64,000 nucleotides of DNA from Serratia entomophila (lineage in GTDB: Bacteria; Pseudomonadota; Gammaproteobacteria; Enterobacterales; Enterobacteriaceae). Position 1 is the first letter of the stretch. Each line of letters begins with the position of its first letter. Under the pieces are notes generated by a model that saw only the letters and a program-made list of their open reading frames with translations, was not told where the DNA came from and did no database searches. The DNA is taken from positions 2,542,001 through 2,606,000 of the forward strand of contig NZ_CP082787.1 in NCBI RefSeq assembly GCF_021462285.1, given 5' to 3'. Of this stretch, positions 37,591-46,223 are shown piece after piece. The translations under genes were made by a program, and so were the position numbers.

Positions 37591-38485
37591 AATCAGCCAG
37601 CGCGAACAACTGCCGCGCCGCCGGGGTCACCCCCAGCATGTGCATGCAGGCGTGCACCATCCCCGCCAACCGTTCGCAACGTACCGCCACCCCCGCCTCA
37701 CGCAGCCGTTGCGCATAGCGTTCGGCCTCGTCGCGCAGCGGATCGTATTCGCAGCTGGCAATAATGGCCGGCGGCAGCCCGGCCAAACAGGCGGCGTGCA
37801 GAGGCTCGGCCAGCGGATCGCGCCGCGCGCCAAGGTAGTTTTGCCAGCAAAAAACCATCGCCTCGCGCGTCAAAAAGTAGCCTTCGGCGAATTCCCGATA
37901 GCTGGCCGTCGCCATCTCACGGCTGAGCGCCGGGTACAGCAGCAGCTGATGTTCAATGCGCGGGCCGCCGCGATCCCTGGCCAGCAGCGCTGCCGCCGCG
38001 GCCAGATTACCGCCTGCGCTGTCGCCGCCGATCGCCAGACGCGCGGCGTCTATCCCCAACGACGCCGCCTGTTCGGCTACCCAGCACAGGGCCTGATACA
38101 CGTCCTCCAGCGGCCGCGGAAACGGATGCTCCGGCGCCAACCGGTAGTCCACCGACAACACCACCCGCCCGGCGGCGTTGGCCAGCGCCTGGCAAGGCTG
38201 GTCGTATAGCGCCAACGATCCCAAACACCAGCCGCCGCCGTGAGCGAACAGCATGGCGGGCTGCGCCCCGCCCGCAGCGCCGACAGGCGAATAGGCGCGA
38301 ATGCGGATGCGATAACCGTCGTCGGCGATGGCCGCCCAGTCCCGCACGCCGCCGCTGGCCGGCATTTCGCCCTGCAAGGCGCGCAGGCCAATGTCGGTAT
38401 TGGCGCGCAACGCCGCCAGCGACGCCGGGGCGGCGGCCCCCGCCGTTTGCGCCAGCAGGCGGGCTATCTGTGCATCAAGCGGCAT
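37589..38485 (-). CDS. Alpha/beta-hydrolase, hormone-sensitive-lipase family
   Basis: Esterase/lipase-like protein of 298 residues. Start ATG 38485 (MPLDAQIARLLAQ) with GGGAG upstream, overlapping the end of the next upstream gene by 11 bases, so the two are coupled. Family marks: oxyanion HGGGWCLGSL, VDYRLAPEHPFPRPLEDVYQ, nucleophile IGGDSAGGNLAAAA, acid in SCEYDPLRDEAE and the final His in GMVHACMHM. No signal peptide. It ends the three-gene unit with an epoxide-hydrolase-like protein and a sugar-isomerase-like protein. Confidence 0.9.
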   Translation of the reverse strand: MPLDAQIARLLAQTAGAAAPASLAALRANTDIGLRALQGEMPASGGVRDWAAIADDGYRIRIRAYSPVGAAGGAQPAMLFAHGGGWCLGSLALYDQPCQALANAAGRVVLSVDYRLAPEHPFPRPLEDVYQALCWVAEQAASLGIDAARLAIGGDSAGGNLAAAAALLARDRGGPRIEHQLLLYPALSREMATASYREFAEGYFLTREAMVFCWQNYLGARRDPLAEPLHAACLAGLPPAIIASCEYDPLRDEAERYAQRLREAGVAVRCERLAGMVHACMHMLGVTPAARQLFALAD

Positions 38486-39368
38486 CGCGTTCTCCCGACA
38501 GAAACGGCAGAAGCAGCGCGATAAACGCCTCATGACACTCTTCGGTAATAAAATGGCCGCAGCCGGCAATCGTCTCGCCACGCAGGTTGTGCGCATTGTC
38601 CCGCAGCGTGACGAAAGGCGCGTCGCCGGTGGCGTGCTCCGCGCCGATGGTCATCACCGGCATAGCGAGGCGAGCCGCGGCGCGAAGCTGATTTTGCCGG
38701 ATGGTTTCCGGAATGGCGCGATAGTAGTCGAACCCTGCGCGCAGGCTGCCGGGCGCCGAATAGGCGGCGATGTAGGTCTCCGCCGCCACGCGATCGCGCC
38801 GATGCGACCAACGGTTGAAGATATAGCTGAGGTACTGGCGTTCCCGTCCGAGGGTCAGGGCTTCCGGCAAATCCGCCAGCTGGTTGAACATGAAGTGCCA
38901 CAGGAAGATGTTTTCCTCCGGCGCGACGAAGATCGGCGGCGCCGGCGCCAACCCGGGGATCACCGCTTCGGTCAGCACCAGCCGCTCAACCGCCGCCGGG
39001 AAGTCGCTCGCCATGGCGTAGCCGATCCACATGCCGATATCGTGCCCTACCAGTTGGTAACCTGAGTGCCCCAGCTGCGCCATCGCCGCGTGCAGGGTCG
39101 CCGCCACGCTGCCGGTGTCATAACCGCCCAGCGGCTTGTCCGAGTCACCGATGCCCGGCGGATCGACCGCTATCGCCTGAAACCCGGCCGAGGCCAGCGC
39201 GCGCATGACATGGCGCCAGGTGTACCAGGTCTGCGGCCAACCGGGGATCAGCAGCACCGGCGCGCCTTCGCCGAGGATCGCGCAGTGTATGCGCTGGCCA
39301 TTAACTTTCACATAGGCGTGTTCCGGCTCAGGTCCATACGGCATGGACCCGTTTTCGTGCTGTTTCAT
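38475..39368 (-). CDS. Alpha/beta-hydrolase, epoxide-hydrolase/dehalogenase-like
   Basis: Cytoplasmic hydrolase of 297 residues. The HGxP-like oxyanion region is LIPGWPQTWYTWRHVMRAL, followed by AVDPPGIGDSDKPLGGYDTG. The nucleophile is an aspartate in LVGHDIGMWIGYAMA, which is what distinguishes epoxide hydrolases and haloacid/haloalkane enzymes from esterases. The His is in IAGCGHFITEECHEAF. Ribosome site CGGAG. Middle gene of the minus-strand unit, 26 bases after the isomerase-like gene. Natural substrate not readable. Confidence 0.9.
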   Translation of the reverse strand: MKQHENGSMPYGPEPEHAYVKVNGQRIHCAILGEGAPVLLIPGWPQTWYTWRHVMRALASAGFQAIAVDPPGIGDSDKPLGGYDTGSVAATLHAAMAQLGHSGYQLVGHDIGMWIGYAMASDFPAAVERLVLTEAVIPGLAPAPPIFVAPEENIFLWHFMFNQLADLPEALTLGRERQYLSYIFNRWSHRRDRVAAETYIAAYSAPGSLRAGFDYYRAIPETIRQNQLRAAARLAMPVMTIGAEHATGDAPFVTLRDNAHNLRGETIAGCGHFITEECHEAFIALLLPFLSGERDAA

Positions 39369-39394
39369 GGATATTCTCCGTGTTGAGGGGCGGC

Positions 39395-40450
39395 TTAGCG
39401 GATGCCAAGCAGCGCGTTGATTTGCTGTTGGTTAACCGGCGCGCCGGCGAAGTCGTCGAATACTTTGTCGGTGACGTTGATGATGCGCTCGCGGATAAAG
39501 GCCGCGCCTTCGCGTGCGCCATCCTGCGGGTTCTTCAGGCAGCATTCCCACTCCAGCGTCGCCCAGCCTTCATAGCCGTACTGCGTCAACCTGGAGAAGA
39601 TCCCCCTGAAATCCACCTGGCCGTCGCCTAGCGAACGGAAACGGCCAGCGCGATCGGCCCATGACTGATAACCGCCATAGATGCCCTGGCGGCCGGTCGG
39701 ATTGAATTCGGCATCCTTGACGTGGAACATGCGGATGAAATCCCGATAGATATCGATAAAATCCAGGTAGTTAAGCTGCTGCAGCACAAAGTGGCTCGGG
39801 TCGAACAGCATTTGGCAGCGCGGATGCGCGCCCACCCGCTGGTGGAACATCTCAAAGGTCACGCCGTCGTGCAGATCTTCGCTGGGGTGGATTTCATAGC
39901 ACAGGTTCACCCCCTGCTCCTCGCAGGCGTCGAGCACCGGCAGCCAGCGTTTGGCCAGTTCATCGAACGCGGTGTCGATCAGCCCCGCAGGGCGTTGCGG
40001 GAACGGGAACAAATACGGCCAGGCCAGCGAACCGGAGAAGGTGCCCATTTCGCTCAAACCGAGCCGGGCTGAAGCCCGCGCCGCCAGCAGCAGCTGTTCG
40101 CGCGCCCATTCGCCGCGCGCCTGCGGGTTGCTATGCAGCTGCGCCGGCGCGAAGTTGTCGCACAGTGCGTCATAGGCCGGGTGCACCGCCATCAGCTGGC
40201 CGAAAATATGCGTGGTCAACTCGCTGACCTCCAGCCCCTGTTCCGCCAGCATGCCGGTAACATCGTCGCAGTAGGTTTGGCTTTCCGCCGCGGTGGCCAG
40301 GTCAAACAGCCGCCGATCCCAGGCCGGGATTTGCAGGGCTTTAAAACCGGTGGCGGCGGCCCATTGGGCAATGGCCGGCAGGCTGTTGAACGGCGCGGCG
40401 TCATCGCTAAATTGAGCAAGATGCAGGCTCGGGCCTTTTATGGTTTTCAT
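39395..40450 (-). CDS. Sugar-phosphate isomerase/epimerase-like TIM barrel
   Basis: Protein of 351 residues of the xylose-isomerase-like/AP-endonuclease-2 barrel family (IolE, IolI, EboC relatives). Metal-site regions are visible: GVNLCYEIHPSEDLHDG (Glu), MLFDPSHFVLQQLNYLDF (Asp/His), FHVKDAEFNP (His) and GWATLEWECCL (Glu). First gene of the unit and divergent from a TetR repressor, with a palindromic operator between. Together with two hydrolases this looks like catabolism of a sugar- or polyol-related compound. Confidence 0.88.
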   Translation of the reverse strand: MKTIKGPSLHLAQFSDDAAPFNSLPAIAQWAAATGFKALQIPAWDRRLFDLATAAESQTYCDDVTGMLAEQGLEVSELTTHIFGQLMAVHPAYDALCDNFAPAQLHSNPQARGEWAREQLLLAARASARLGLSEMGTFSGSLAWPYLFPFPQRPAGLIDTAFDELAKRWLPVLDACEEQGVNLCYEIHPSEDLHDGVTFEMFHQRVGAHPRCQMLFDPSHFVLQQLNYLDFIDIYRDFIRMFHVKDAEFNPTGRQGIYGGYQSWADRAGRFRSLGDGQVDFRGIFSRLTQYGYEGWATLEWECCLKNPQDGAREGAAFIRERIINVTDKVFDDFAGAPVNQQQINALLGIR

Positions 40451-40459
40451 CCTAAACTC

Positions 40460-40487
40460 CTATTGGTTGTCGATTGACAAACAATAG
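40460..40487. promoter_or_regulatory. Palindromic operator between the hydrolase unit and the TetR gene
   Basis: CTATTGGTTGTC (40460-40471), spacer GATT, GACAAACAATAG (40476-40487): 12-base arms with one mismatch. It starts nine bases from the isomerase ATG and 93 bases from the TetR ATG. Size and symmetry fit a TetR-family site repressing the catabolic unit. Confidence 0.75.
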
Positions 40488-40579
40488 GGGCAAATCCGCG
40501 CGGCAGCAAGCGGAATTTACAAACTGATTGGTTTAGGCAATGCTATGCCGCTGAATGAAAGGCAAACTGGAGCAGGCGG

Positions 40580-41164
40580 ATGGCAGGCAGACCACGCGAG
40601 TTCGATCGCGAACAGGCGTTAGTGAAAGCGCGGGATTTATTCTGGCGCCAGGGCTATGAAGGCACTTCGATGTCGGATCTGGTGGCCGAACTGGGCATCG
40701 CTTCCGCCCGCATCTACAAGGCATTCGGTTCCAAGGAGCAGCTGTTCCGCGAGGCCGTCGCCCGCTACGAAAGCCACGAAGGCGGCTTCGCCGATCGGGC
40801 GTTCAGCGAAGAAACCGGCGTGCGGGCGGCGTTCGAACGCATGCTGAATGACGCCGTGCAGCTGTACAGCCGCCAGGATATGCCGCAGGGGTGCATGGTA
40901 GTGTCTTCCGCCGCCAGCGTCAGCGCGGAAAACGACGGGATCAAGACCTGGCTGGCGGCGCATCGTTTGCAACGCACCCAGGACATTATCGGGCGGCTGC
41001 AGCGAGCGGTGCAAAACGGCGAGCTGCCGGCCGATACCGATGCCGAGGGCCTGGGGGACTACTTCGCCGCGTTCCTGCACGGTCTGTCGACACAAGCGCG
41101 TGACGGCGTCACAAAAGAACGCCTGACGGCGGCGGTGCAGATCGCGCTGAAGGCGCTGGGTTAA
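40580..41164 (+). CDS. TetR-family transcriptional regulator
   Basis: Repressor of 194 residues. The N-terminal HTH is at about residues 10-55 (DREQALVKARDLFWRQGYEG then SMSDLVAELGIASARIYKAF). The C-terminal ligand domain has the PQGCMVVSSAASVSAENDG stretch common in the AcrR/NemR-like group that handles reactive electrophiles or aromatic ligands. Ribosome site GGAG. Divergent to the isomerase-hydrolase unit and the natural reader of the palindrome between them. Its last four bases overlap the convergent cupin gene. Confidence 0.9.
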   Translation: MAGRPREFDREQALVKARDLFWRQGYEGTSMSDLVAELGIASARIYKAFGSKEQLFREAVARYESHEGGFADRAFSEETGVRAAFERMLNDAVQLYSRQDMPQGCMVVSSAASVSAENDGIKTWLAAHRLQRTQDIIGRLQRAVQNGELPADTDAEGLGDYFAAFLHGLSTQARDGVTKERLTAAVQIALKALG

Positions 41165-41463
41165 CCCTCCGGCAGGTCAACGATCACCAGCGTGCCCTCG
41201 CTGCCCGCCAGCACGCGGTGCGGCACGCCGGCGGCGGCCTGGTACAGCTGCCCCGCCCGCACGTCAATCACTTCGCCCGCCACCTCCAGCCGCAGCAGGC
41301 CGCTGATCACCAGCAGGCCTTCGCTGTAGTCATGCGTTTCTTCTTCGACGCTGCGCGGATCCATGCGCAGCACTTTGATATTGGCCACGCCTACGCGGCC
41401 AAGCACTCTGGAGCGCCAGGCCTCGGGCAGTTCGGCGCCCAGCGCGTTTAAATCAAACAGCAT
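41161..41463 (-). CDS. Small cupin-domain protein
   Basis: Single-cupin protein of 100 residues. ATG 41463 (MLFDLNALG) is preferred to 41469 because AGGG then stands seven bases away. Cupin barrel strands: VANIKVLRMDPRSVEEETHD, SEGLLVISGLLRLEV and AGQLYQAAAGVPHRVLAG. Metal ligands are incomplete (one His in ETHDYSEG and one in PHRV), so it may bind rather than convert a ligand. Tail-to-tail with the TetR gene. Confidence 0.82.
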   Translation of the reverse strand: MLFDLNALGAELPEAWRSRVLGRVGVANIKVLRMDPRSVEEETHDYSEGLLVISGLLRLEVAGEVIDVRAGQLYQAAAGVPHRVLAGSEGTLVIVDLPEG

Positions 41464-41542
41464 CGTCATACCCTATTTTCATCCCATGGGCCTGCACTCT
41501 ATCCTGAGCGCGCGCCGGGCTGAAATATCCCTTGGTTGTAGG

Positions 41543-42475
41543 TTATGACTCGGCGTTCTGAGCCGCCGCTTCACGCCGCAGCCACTGCTGCAGATCCCGC
41601 CCTTCCTGCGACAGCTCGCTGTCCTGGCGCTCGCACAGGTAATAGTCGCGGCCATCGTCGACGGCCAGGTCGAACAGTTTGATCAGTTCACCGCTATTGA
41701 GATAAGGCTCGATCAGCGGTTCACGCATCAGCGCACAGCCCAACCCCGCCTGCACCGCCGCCAGCGTCAGCAAACCGTCTTCAAACATCGGGCCGGTGCT
41801 GCGCAGCGGCCGCTTCACGCCGGCCTGCTGAAACCACTGCATCCAGGTATTGCGCTCTTCGTCGTGCAGCAGCGGCAGCGTCGCCAGCTGATCCGGGGTA
41901 TCCAGCAGGCCGTGCAGTTTGCTGAAGGCATGGCTGCACACCGGCACCATTTTGCCGGACATCAGCTTTTCGCTGCGGTAGCCGGTCCACTGCCCGACGC
42001 CAAAACGGATCGACAGATCCGCGGCGTCGCTGAGGTAATTGCGGTGGTTGGCGTAGGTCACATTGATATCAATCTGTGGGTTTTCACGCAGAAAACCGCG
42101 CAAACGCGGGATAAACCAGCCCATACCGAACAGCGGTATCAGGCTGATGGTGACCTGCCGCGAAGCGGACTGTTCACGCACGTGTTCGGTGGCCTGGCGC
42201 AGCACGCTAAACGCCGAGCGGATCGAGCGGTAATACTCCCGCCCTTCGTTGCGCAGGATCAGGTTGCGCCCCTGCCGCTCGGTCAGCGGCATCTGCAGAA
42301 ACGCCTCCAGCGTTTTCAGCTGATGGCTGACCGCCGAGGGCGAAATATTCAGCTCTACGGCGGCGGCGTTGATGCTGCCCAGCCGGGCGATGGCCTCGAA
42401 CGCCCGCACGGCGCGCAGCGGCGGATCGTTGGGCTGCAGGGGCAACGGCGCGTCGTATCGTTCTGTTTTTTTCAT
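41543..42475 (-). CDS. LysR-family regulator, GcvA-like
   Basis: Activator/repressor of 310 residues. The HTH is at about residues 18-80 (RAVRAFEAIARLGSINAAAVELNISPSAVSHQLKTLE, split by helix 2). The effector domain starts QVTISLIPLFGMGWFIPRL, the GcvA-like pattern, and includes DLSIRFGVGQW. It is divergent from the seven-gene importer/thiazoline operon at 42646 and is the obvious regulator, by analogy with other LysR-operon pairs. It would respond to the imported compound or cysteine status; both are guesses. Confidence 0.9.
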   Translation of the reverse strand: MKKTERYDAPLPLQPNDPPLRAVRAFEAIARLGSINAAAVELNISPSAVSHQLKTLEAFLQMPLTERQGRNLILRNEGREYYRSIRSAFSVLRQATEHVREQSASRQVTISLIPLFGMGWFIPRLRGFLRENPQIDINVTYANHRNYLSDAADLSIRFGVGQWTGYRSEKLMSGKMVPVCSHAFSKLHGLLDTPDQLATLPLLHDEERNTWMQWFQQAGVKRPLRSTGPMFEDGLLTLAAVQAGLGCALMREPLIEPYLNSGELIKLFDLAVDDGRDYYLCERQDSELSQEGRDLQQWLRREAAAQNAES

Positions 42476-42519
42476 ATATTGACAATTTTATGGAAAATCA
42501 GCTGCGAGGGTGAAATTAA

Positions 42520-42563
42520 TATACAAATAAATCAATAAATTAAAAACACTCATTTTTTGTATA
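42520..42563 (+). promoter_or_regulatory. Inverted repeat in the LysR/importer promoter region
   Basis: TATACAAA (42520-42527) and TTTGTATA (42556-42563) are perfect inverted repeats 36 bases apart centre to centre, in an AT-rich 170-base region. They may be half-sites for the LysR protein on the same helix face region. A weak TTTACA (42583-42588) / TAGTGT (42605-42610) promoter follows. Confidence 0.45.
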
Positions 42564-42645
42564 AGAAATGATGTTTCCGTATTTTACAAATTATTTTAAT
42601 TCTCTAGTGTGACCTGCCTGAATCAATTTTTCGGGACTTCCCTCT

Positions 42646-43596
42646 ATGGATACGCTGGTACAGCAGACCGTCAACGGACTGATGCTCGGCAGTATTTATG
42701 CGCTGATCGCCCTGGGCTACACCATGGTTTACGGCATCTTGCGCATTATCAACTTTGCCCACGGCGACGTGTTGATGGTCGGCGCGCTGAGCGCCCTGTC
42801 CGCCATCGGCGTGTTGCAACACCACTTCCCGAGCCTGCCCGCCCATGCGGTGCTGCTGCTGGCCGCGCTGTGCGCCATGGCTATCTGCGCGCTGACCTCA
42901 ATCGCGATCGAACGCCTGGCCTACCGCCGTCTGCGCCACGCGCCGCGCCTGGCGCCGCTGATCAGCGGCATTGGCGTCTCGCTGCTGTTGCAGACGCTGG
43001 CGATGCTTATCTGGTCGCGCAACCCGCTGATGTTCCCGCAGCTGTTGCCGATGGAACCGATAGCGCTTACGCGCGGCAGCGCGGAGCATGCGCCGGCGGT
43101 GATCACCGGCACGGCGATCGCCACCCTGGCCGTCGCCGTGCTGGTGATGGCCGGTTTGCTGCTGCTGGTGGAGCACAGCCGCTTTGGCCGCGCCATGCGC
43201 GCCACGGCGGAGAACCCGCAGGTCGCCAGCCTGATGGGCATCAACCCCAACCGCATCATCGTGCTGACCTTCGCGCTCGGCGGCGCGCTGGCGGCGGTGG
43301 CCGGCATCATGATGGCCAGCAATTACGGCAACGCCGGTTTTTCGATGGGCTTTCTGCCGGGCATCAAGGCCTTTACCGCCGCGGTGCTGGGCGGCATCGG
43401 CAACCTGCGCGGCGCCATGCTCGGCGGCCTGCTGCTGGGGCTGTTTGAATCGCTGGGCACCGGCTATCTCGGCGAACTGACCGGCGGCACCTTCGGCAGC
43501 AACTACCAGGACGTGTTCGCCTTCCTGGTGCTGATCGCGGTGCTGGTGTTCCGCCCATCCGGCCTGCTGGGCGAACGCGTCGCCACCCGCGCCTGA
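42646..43596 (+). CDS. Branched-chain amino-acid-type ABC permease (LivH-like)
   Basis: Inner-membrane permease of 316 residues with eight hydrophobic helices. LivH signatures: QQTVNGLMLGSIYALIALGY, ARTVYGILRIINFAHGDVLM-like stretch reading TMVYGILRIINFAHGDVLM, and FGRAMRATAENPQVASLMGI (cytoplasmic loop contacting the ATPases). It begins the operon HMGF plus binding protein. The neighbouring enzymes suggest that the substrate is 2-aminothiazoline-4-carboxylate or a related cysteine precursor, not leucine. Confidence 0.93.
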   Translation: MDTLVQQTVNGLMLGSIYALIALGYTMVYGILRIINFAHGDVLMVGALSALSAIGVLQHHFPSLPAHAVLLLAALCAMAICALTSIAIERLAYRRLRHAPRLAPLISGIGVSLLLQTLAMLIWSRNPLMFPQLLPMEPIALTRGSAEHAPAVITGTAIATLAVAVLVMAGLLLLVEHSRFGRAMRATAENPQVASLMGINPNRIIVLTFALGGALAAVAGIMMASNYGNAGFSMGFLPGIKAFTAAVLGGIGNLRGAMLGGLLLGLFESLGTGYLGELTGGTFGSNYQDVFAFLVLIAVLVFRPSGLLGERVATRA

Positions 43597-43605
43597 GGAG
43601 TAACG

Positions 43606-44718
43606 ATGACTATCCTGACTTCCACACTACAGACCACCGCTCCCCGCCGCCTTCGGCTGGGCGTGGCGCTGTTCATGCTGGGCCTGCTGCTGGCCCCCTG
43701 GCTGGCGGGCGCCGCCGGCGGCAACTATTGGGTGCGAGTGATCGACTTCGCCCTGCTGTACCTGATGCTGGCGCTGGGGCTGAATATCGTGGTCGGCTTC
43801 ACCGGCCTGCTGGATATGGGCTTTATCGCGTTTTATGCGGTGGGCGCCTACCTGACGGCGCTGCTGTCTTCCCCGCACCTGACGCAACAGTTTCCGCTGC
43901 TGTTGCAGTGGTTCCCGAACGGGCTGCACCTGTCGATTTTGCTGCTGATCCCGCTGTCTGCGGTGCTGGCGGCGCTATGCGGCATTCTGCTCGGCGCGCC
44001 GACGCTGCGGCTGCGCGGCGACTATCTGGCGATCGTCACGCTCGGCTTCGGCGAGATCGTACGCATCCTGATGCGTAACCTCGATCGGCCGGTCAATATC
44101 ACCAACGGCCCGAAAGGCATTTCCGGCATCGATCCGGTCAACCTGTTCGGCCTGCGGTTTTCCGGCATGTATGAGTGGTTCGGCGTGCGCTTTTCGTCGC
44201 TGTACCTCTATTACTATCTGTTCGCCGCGCTGTTGCTGGCGATCCTGTTTATCTGCCTGCGGCTGCAGCATTCGCGCGTTGGCCGCGCCTGGGCGGCGAT
44301 CCGCGAAGACGAAGACGCTGCGCGGGCGATGGGCATCAATACCCGCAACTTCAAGCTGCTGGCCTTTGCCATGGGCGCCACCTTCGGCGGCGTCGCCGGT
44401 GCTTTGTTCGCCGCCTTCCAGGGGTTCGTCTCGCCCGAGTCTTTCACCCTGCAGGAGTCGATTGCGGTGCTGGCGATGGTGGTGCTGGGCGGCATGGGGC
44501 ACATACCGGGGGTGATCCTCGGCGCGTTGCTGCTGGCCGCCCTGCCGGAGCTGCTGCGCAGCAGCATGGGGCCGTTGCAGCAGGCGCTGTTCGGCCAGGT
44601 ATGGGTTGATCCGGAGATCGTCCGCCAGCTGTTCTACGGCCTGGCGCTGATCCTGGTGATGCTGTATCGCCCGGCCGGTTTATGGCCGGCCCGCCACTCG
44701 CGGGGGGCCGCTTCATGA
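43606..44718 (+). CDS. Branched-chain amino-acid-type ABC permease (LivM-like)
   Basis: Second permease, 370 residues, about nine helices. Family motifs: LGLNIVVGFTGLLDMGFIAFYAVGAYL split over two helices, RLRGDYLAIVTLGFGEIVRI and GRAWAAIREDEDAARAMGIN with NFKLLAFAMGATFGGVAGAL. It starts nine bases after the first permease gene (ribosome site GAGGAG) and overlaps the first ATPase gene by four bases. Confidence 0.94.
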   Translation: MTILTSTLQTTAPRRLRLGVALFMLGLLLAPWLAGAAGGNYWVRVIDFALLYLMLALGLNIVVGFTGLLDMGFIAFYAVGAYLTALLSSPHLTQQFPLLLQWFPNGLHLSILLLIPLSAVLAALCGILLGAPTLRLRGDYLAIVTLGFGEIVRILMRNLDRPVNITNGPKGISGIDPVNLFGLRFSGMYEWFGVRFSSLYLYYYLFAALLLAILFICLRLQHSRVGRAWAAIREDEDAARAMGINTRNFKLLAFAMGATFGGVAGALFAAFQGFVSPESFTLQESIAVLAMVVLGGMGHIPGVILGALLLAALPELLRSSMGPLQQALFGQVWVDPEIVRQLFYGLALILVMLYRPAGLWPARHSRGAAS

Positions 44719-45485
44719 CGCCGCTGCTTGCTTTGAACCACGTCAGCAAACGCTTCGGCGGGCTGACGGCGGTGGATGACGTCAGCATGCGCATCCATCG
44801 GGGGGAAATTTACGGCCTGATCGGGCCCAACGGCGCCGGCAAGACCACCTGCTTCAACCTGATCACCGGCCTGTACCGCGCCGACAGCGGCGAGTTCAGC
44901 CTGCAGGGCCGCCGCTACCGGCCGCAGGCGATCGACAAGGTGGCGCAGGCCGGCATCGCCCGCACCTTCCAGAACCTGAGGTTGTTCAATGACATGAGCG
45001 TACTGGAAAACGTGATGGTCGGCTGCCACGTGCGCACCCGCAACGGCCTGTGGGCGGCGATCTCTCGCCATCGCCGCGCCCGCGAGGAGGAACGGGCGGT
45101 GCGCGAAAAATCCCACGCTCTGCTGGACTACGTCGGCATCGGCCAGTTCGCCCACTATCGCGCCGGCGATCTTTCCTATGGCCACCAACGGCGGCTGGAA
45201 ATCGCCCGTGCGCTGGCCACCGAACCGCAGCTGCTGGCGCTGGATGAACCGGCGGCCGGCATGAACGCCGGGGAAAAGGTGGCGCTGCGCGAACTGTTGC
45301 TGCGCATCCGCGACGGCGGCACCAGCCTGCTGCTGATCGAGCACGACGTCAAGCTGGTGATGGGGCTATGCGACCGGCTGACGGTGCTGGATTACGGCAA
45401 AGCGATCGCCGAAGGCAAACCGGCGGAAGTGCGGCGTGAACCGGCGGTGATACAGGCTTATTTGGGAGGCGCGGCGCATGTCTGA
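44715..45485 (+). CDS. Branched-chain-type ABC transporter ATPase (LivG-like)
   Basis: ATPase of 256 residues; ATG 44715 overlaps the LivM-like stop (ATGA). Walker A LIGPNGAGKTTCFN, the LivG-specific GIARTFQNLRLFNDMSVLENV, signature DLSYGHQRRLEIARAL and Walker B LLALDEPAAGMN, then LLLIEHDVKLVMGL. Works with the next gene product as a heterodimer. Overlaps it by eight bases. Confidence 0.95.
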   Translation: MTPLLALNHVSKRFGGLTAVDDVSMRIHRGEIYGLIGPNGAGKTTCFNLITGLYRADSGEFSLQGRRYRPQAIDKVAQAGIARTFQNLRLFNDMSVLENVMVGCHVRTRNGLWAAISRHRRAREEERAVREKSHALLDYVGIGQFAHYRAGDLSYGHQRRLEIARALATEPQLLALDEPAAGMNAGEKVALRELLLRIRDGGTSLLLIEHDVKLVMGLCDRLTVLDYGKAIAEGKPAEVRREPAVIQAYLGGAAHV

Positions 45486-46191
45486 ACCCTTGCTGAGCGT
45501 AAAACAGCTAAAAGTGTCCTATGGCGGCATTCATGCGGTTAAAGGCATCGATTTCACGGTAAGCAGCGGTGAACAGGTGACGTTAATCGGCGCCAACGGC
45601 GCCGGCAAAACCTCCAGCCTGCGCGCATTGACCGGCCTGCTGCCGTTCGACGGCGAGATCCTGTTCGCTGGCCGTTCGATTCGCGGGGTGCCGCCGCACC
45701 GCCTGCTGCAGCAAGGGCTGGTGATGGTGCCCGAGGGGCGCGGTATTTTCGCCCGCATGACGGTGCGAGAGAACCTGCAGCTCGGCGCCTATGCCCGGCG
45801 CGATCGCGCCGCGGTGCGGCAGGATCTGGAGCAGATCTACGCCACCTTCCCACGCCTGCGCGAGCGGCTTAACCAGCAGGCCGGGCTGCTTTCCGGCGGC
45901 GAGCAGCAGATGGTGGCGATGGGCCGCGCCCTGCTGAGCCGCCCGCGCCTGCTGGTGTTGGATGAACCCTCTATGGGGCTGGCGCCGATCGTGGTGGAAG
46001 CGATCTTTGAGGTGATCAAACAACTGGCCAGTGACGGCGTCACGCTGTTGTTGGTGGAACAAAATGCCCGGCTGGCGCTGGAGTCTACCGACCGCGCCTA
46101 TGTGCTGGACAGCGGCAGCCTGAGCCACAGCGGCCCGTCTGCCGACATGCTGGACGATGAAAAAATCAAACAGGCCTATTTAGGCGAATAA
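45478..46191 (+). CDS. Branched-chain-type ABC transporter ATPase (LivF-like)
   Basis: ATPase of 237 residues. Walker A LIGANGAGKTSSLRAL, LivF marker GLVMVPEGRGIFARMTVREN, signature LLSGGEQQMVAMGRALL, Walker B LLVLDEPSMGLAP, then LLLVEQNARLALES. Paired with the LivG-like protein. The 32-base gap to the binding-protein gene has no terminator. Confidence 0.95.
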   Translation: MSEPLLSVKQLKVSYGGIHAVKGIDFTVSSGEQVTLIGANGAGKTSSLRALTGLLPFDGEILFAGRSIRGVPPHRLLQQGLVMVPEGRGIFARMTVRENLQLGAYARRDRAAVRQDLEQIYATFPRLRERLNQQAGLLSGGEQQMVAMGRALLSRPRLLVLDEPSMGLAPIVVEAIFEVIKQLASDGVTLLLVEQNARLALESTDRAYVLDSGSLSHSGPSADMLDDEKIKQAYLGE

Positions 46192-46223
46192 CCCTTTTAC
46201 CTTTACCGCACCGGGAGCTTTGC

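Noticed and set aside
42646..46191. Direct naming of the importer as the leucine LIV-I system
   Set aside because: The operon continues into thiazoline/carbamoyl enzymes and a LysR gene, and lacks the livJ-livK arrangement, so substrate assignment to leucine is not supported.
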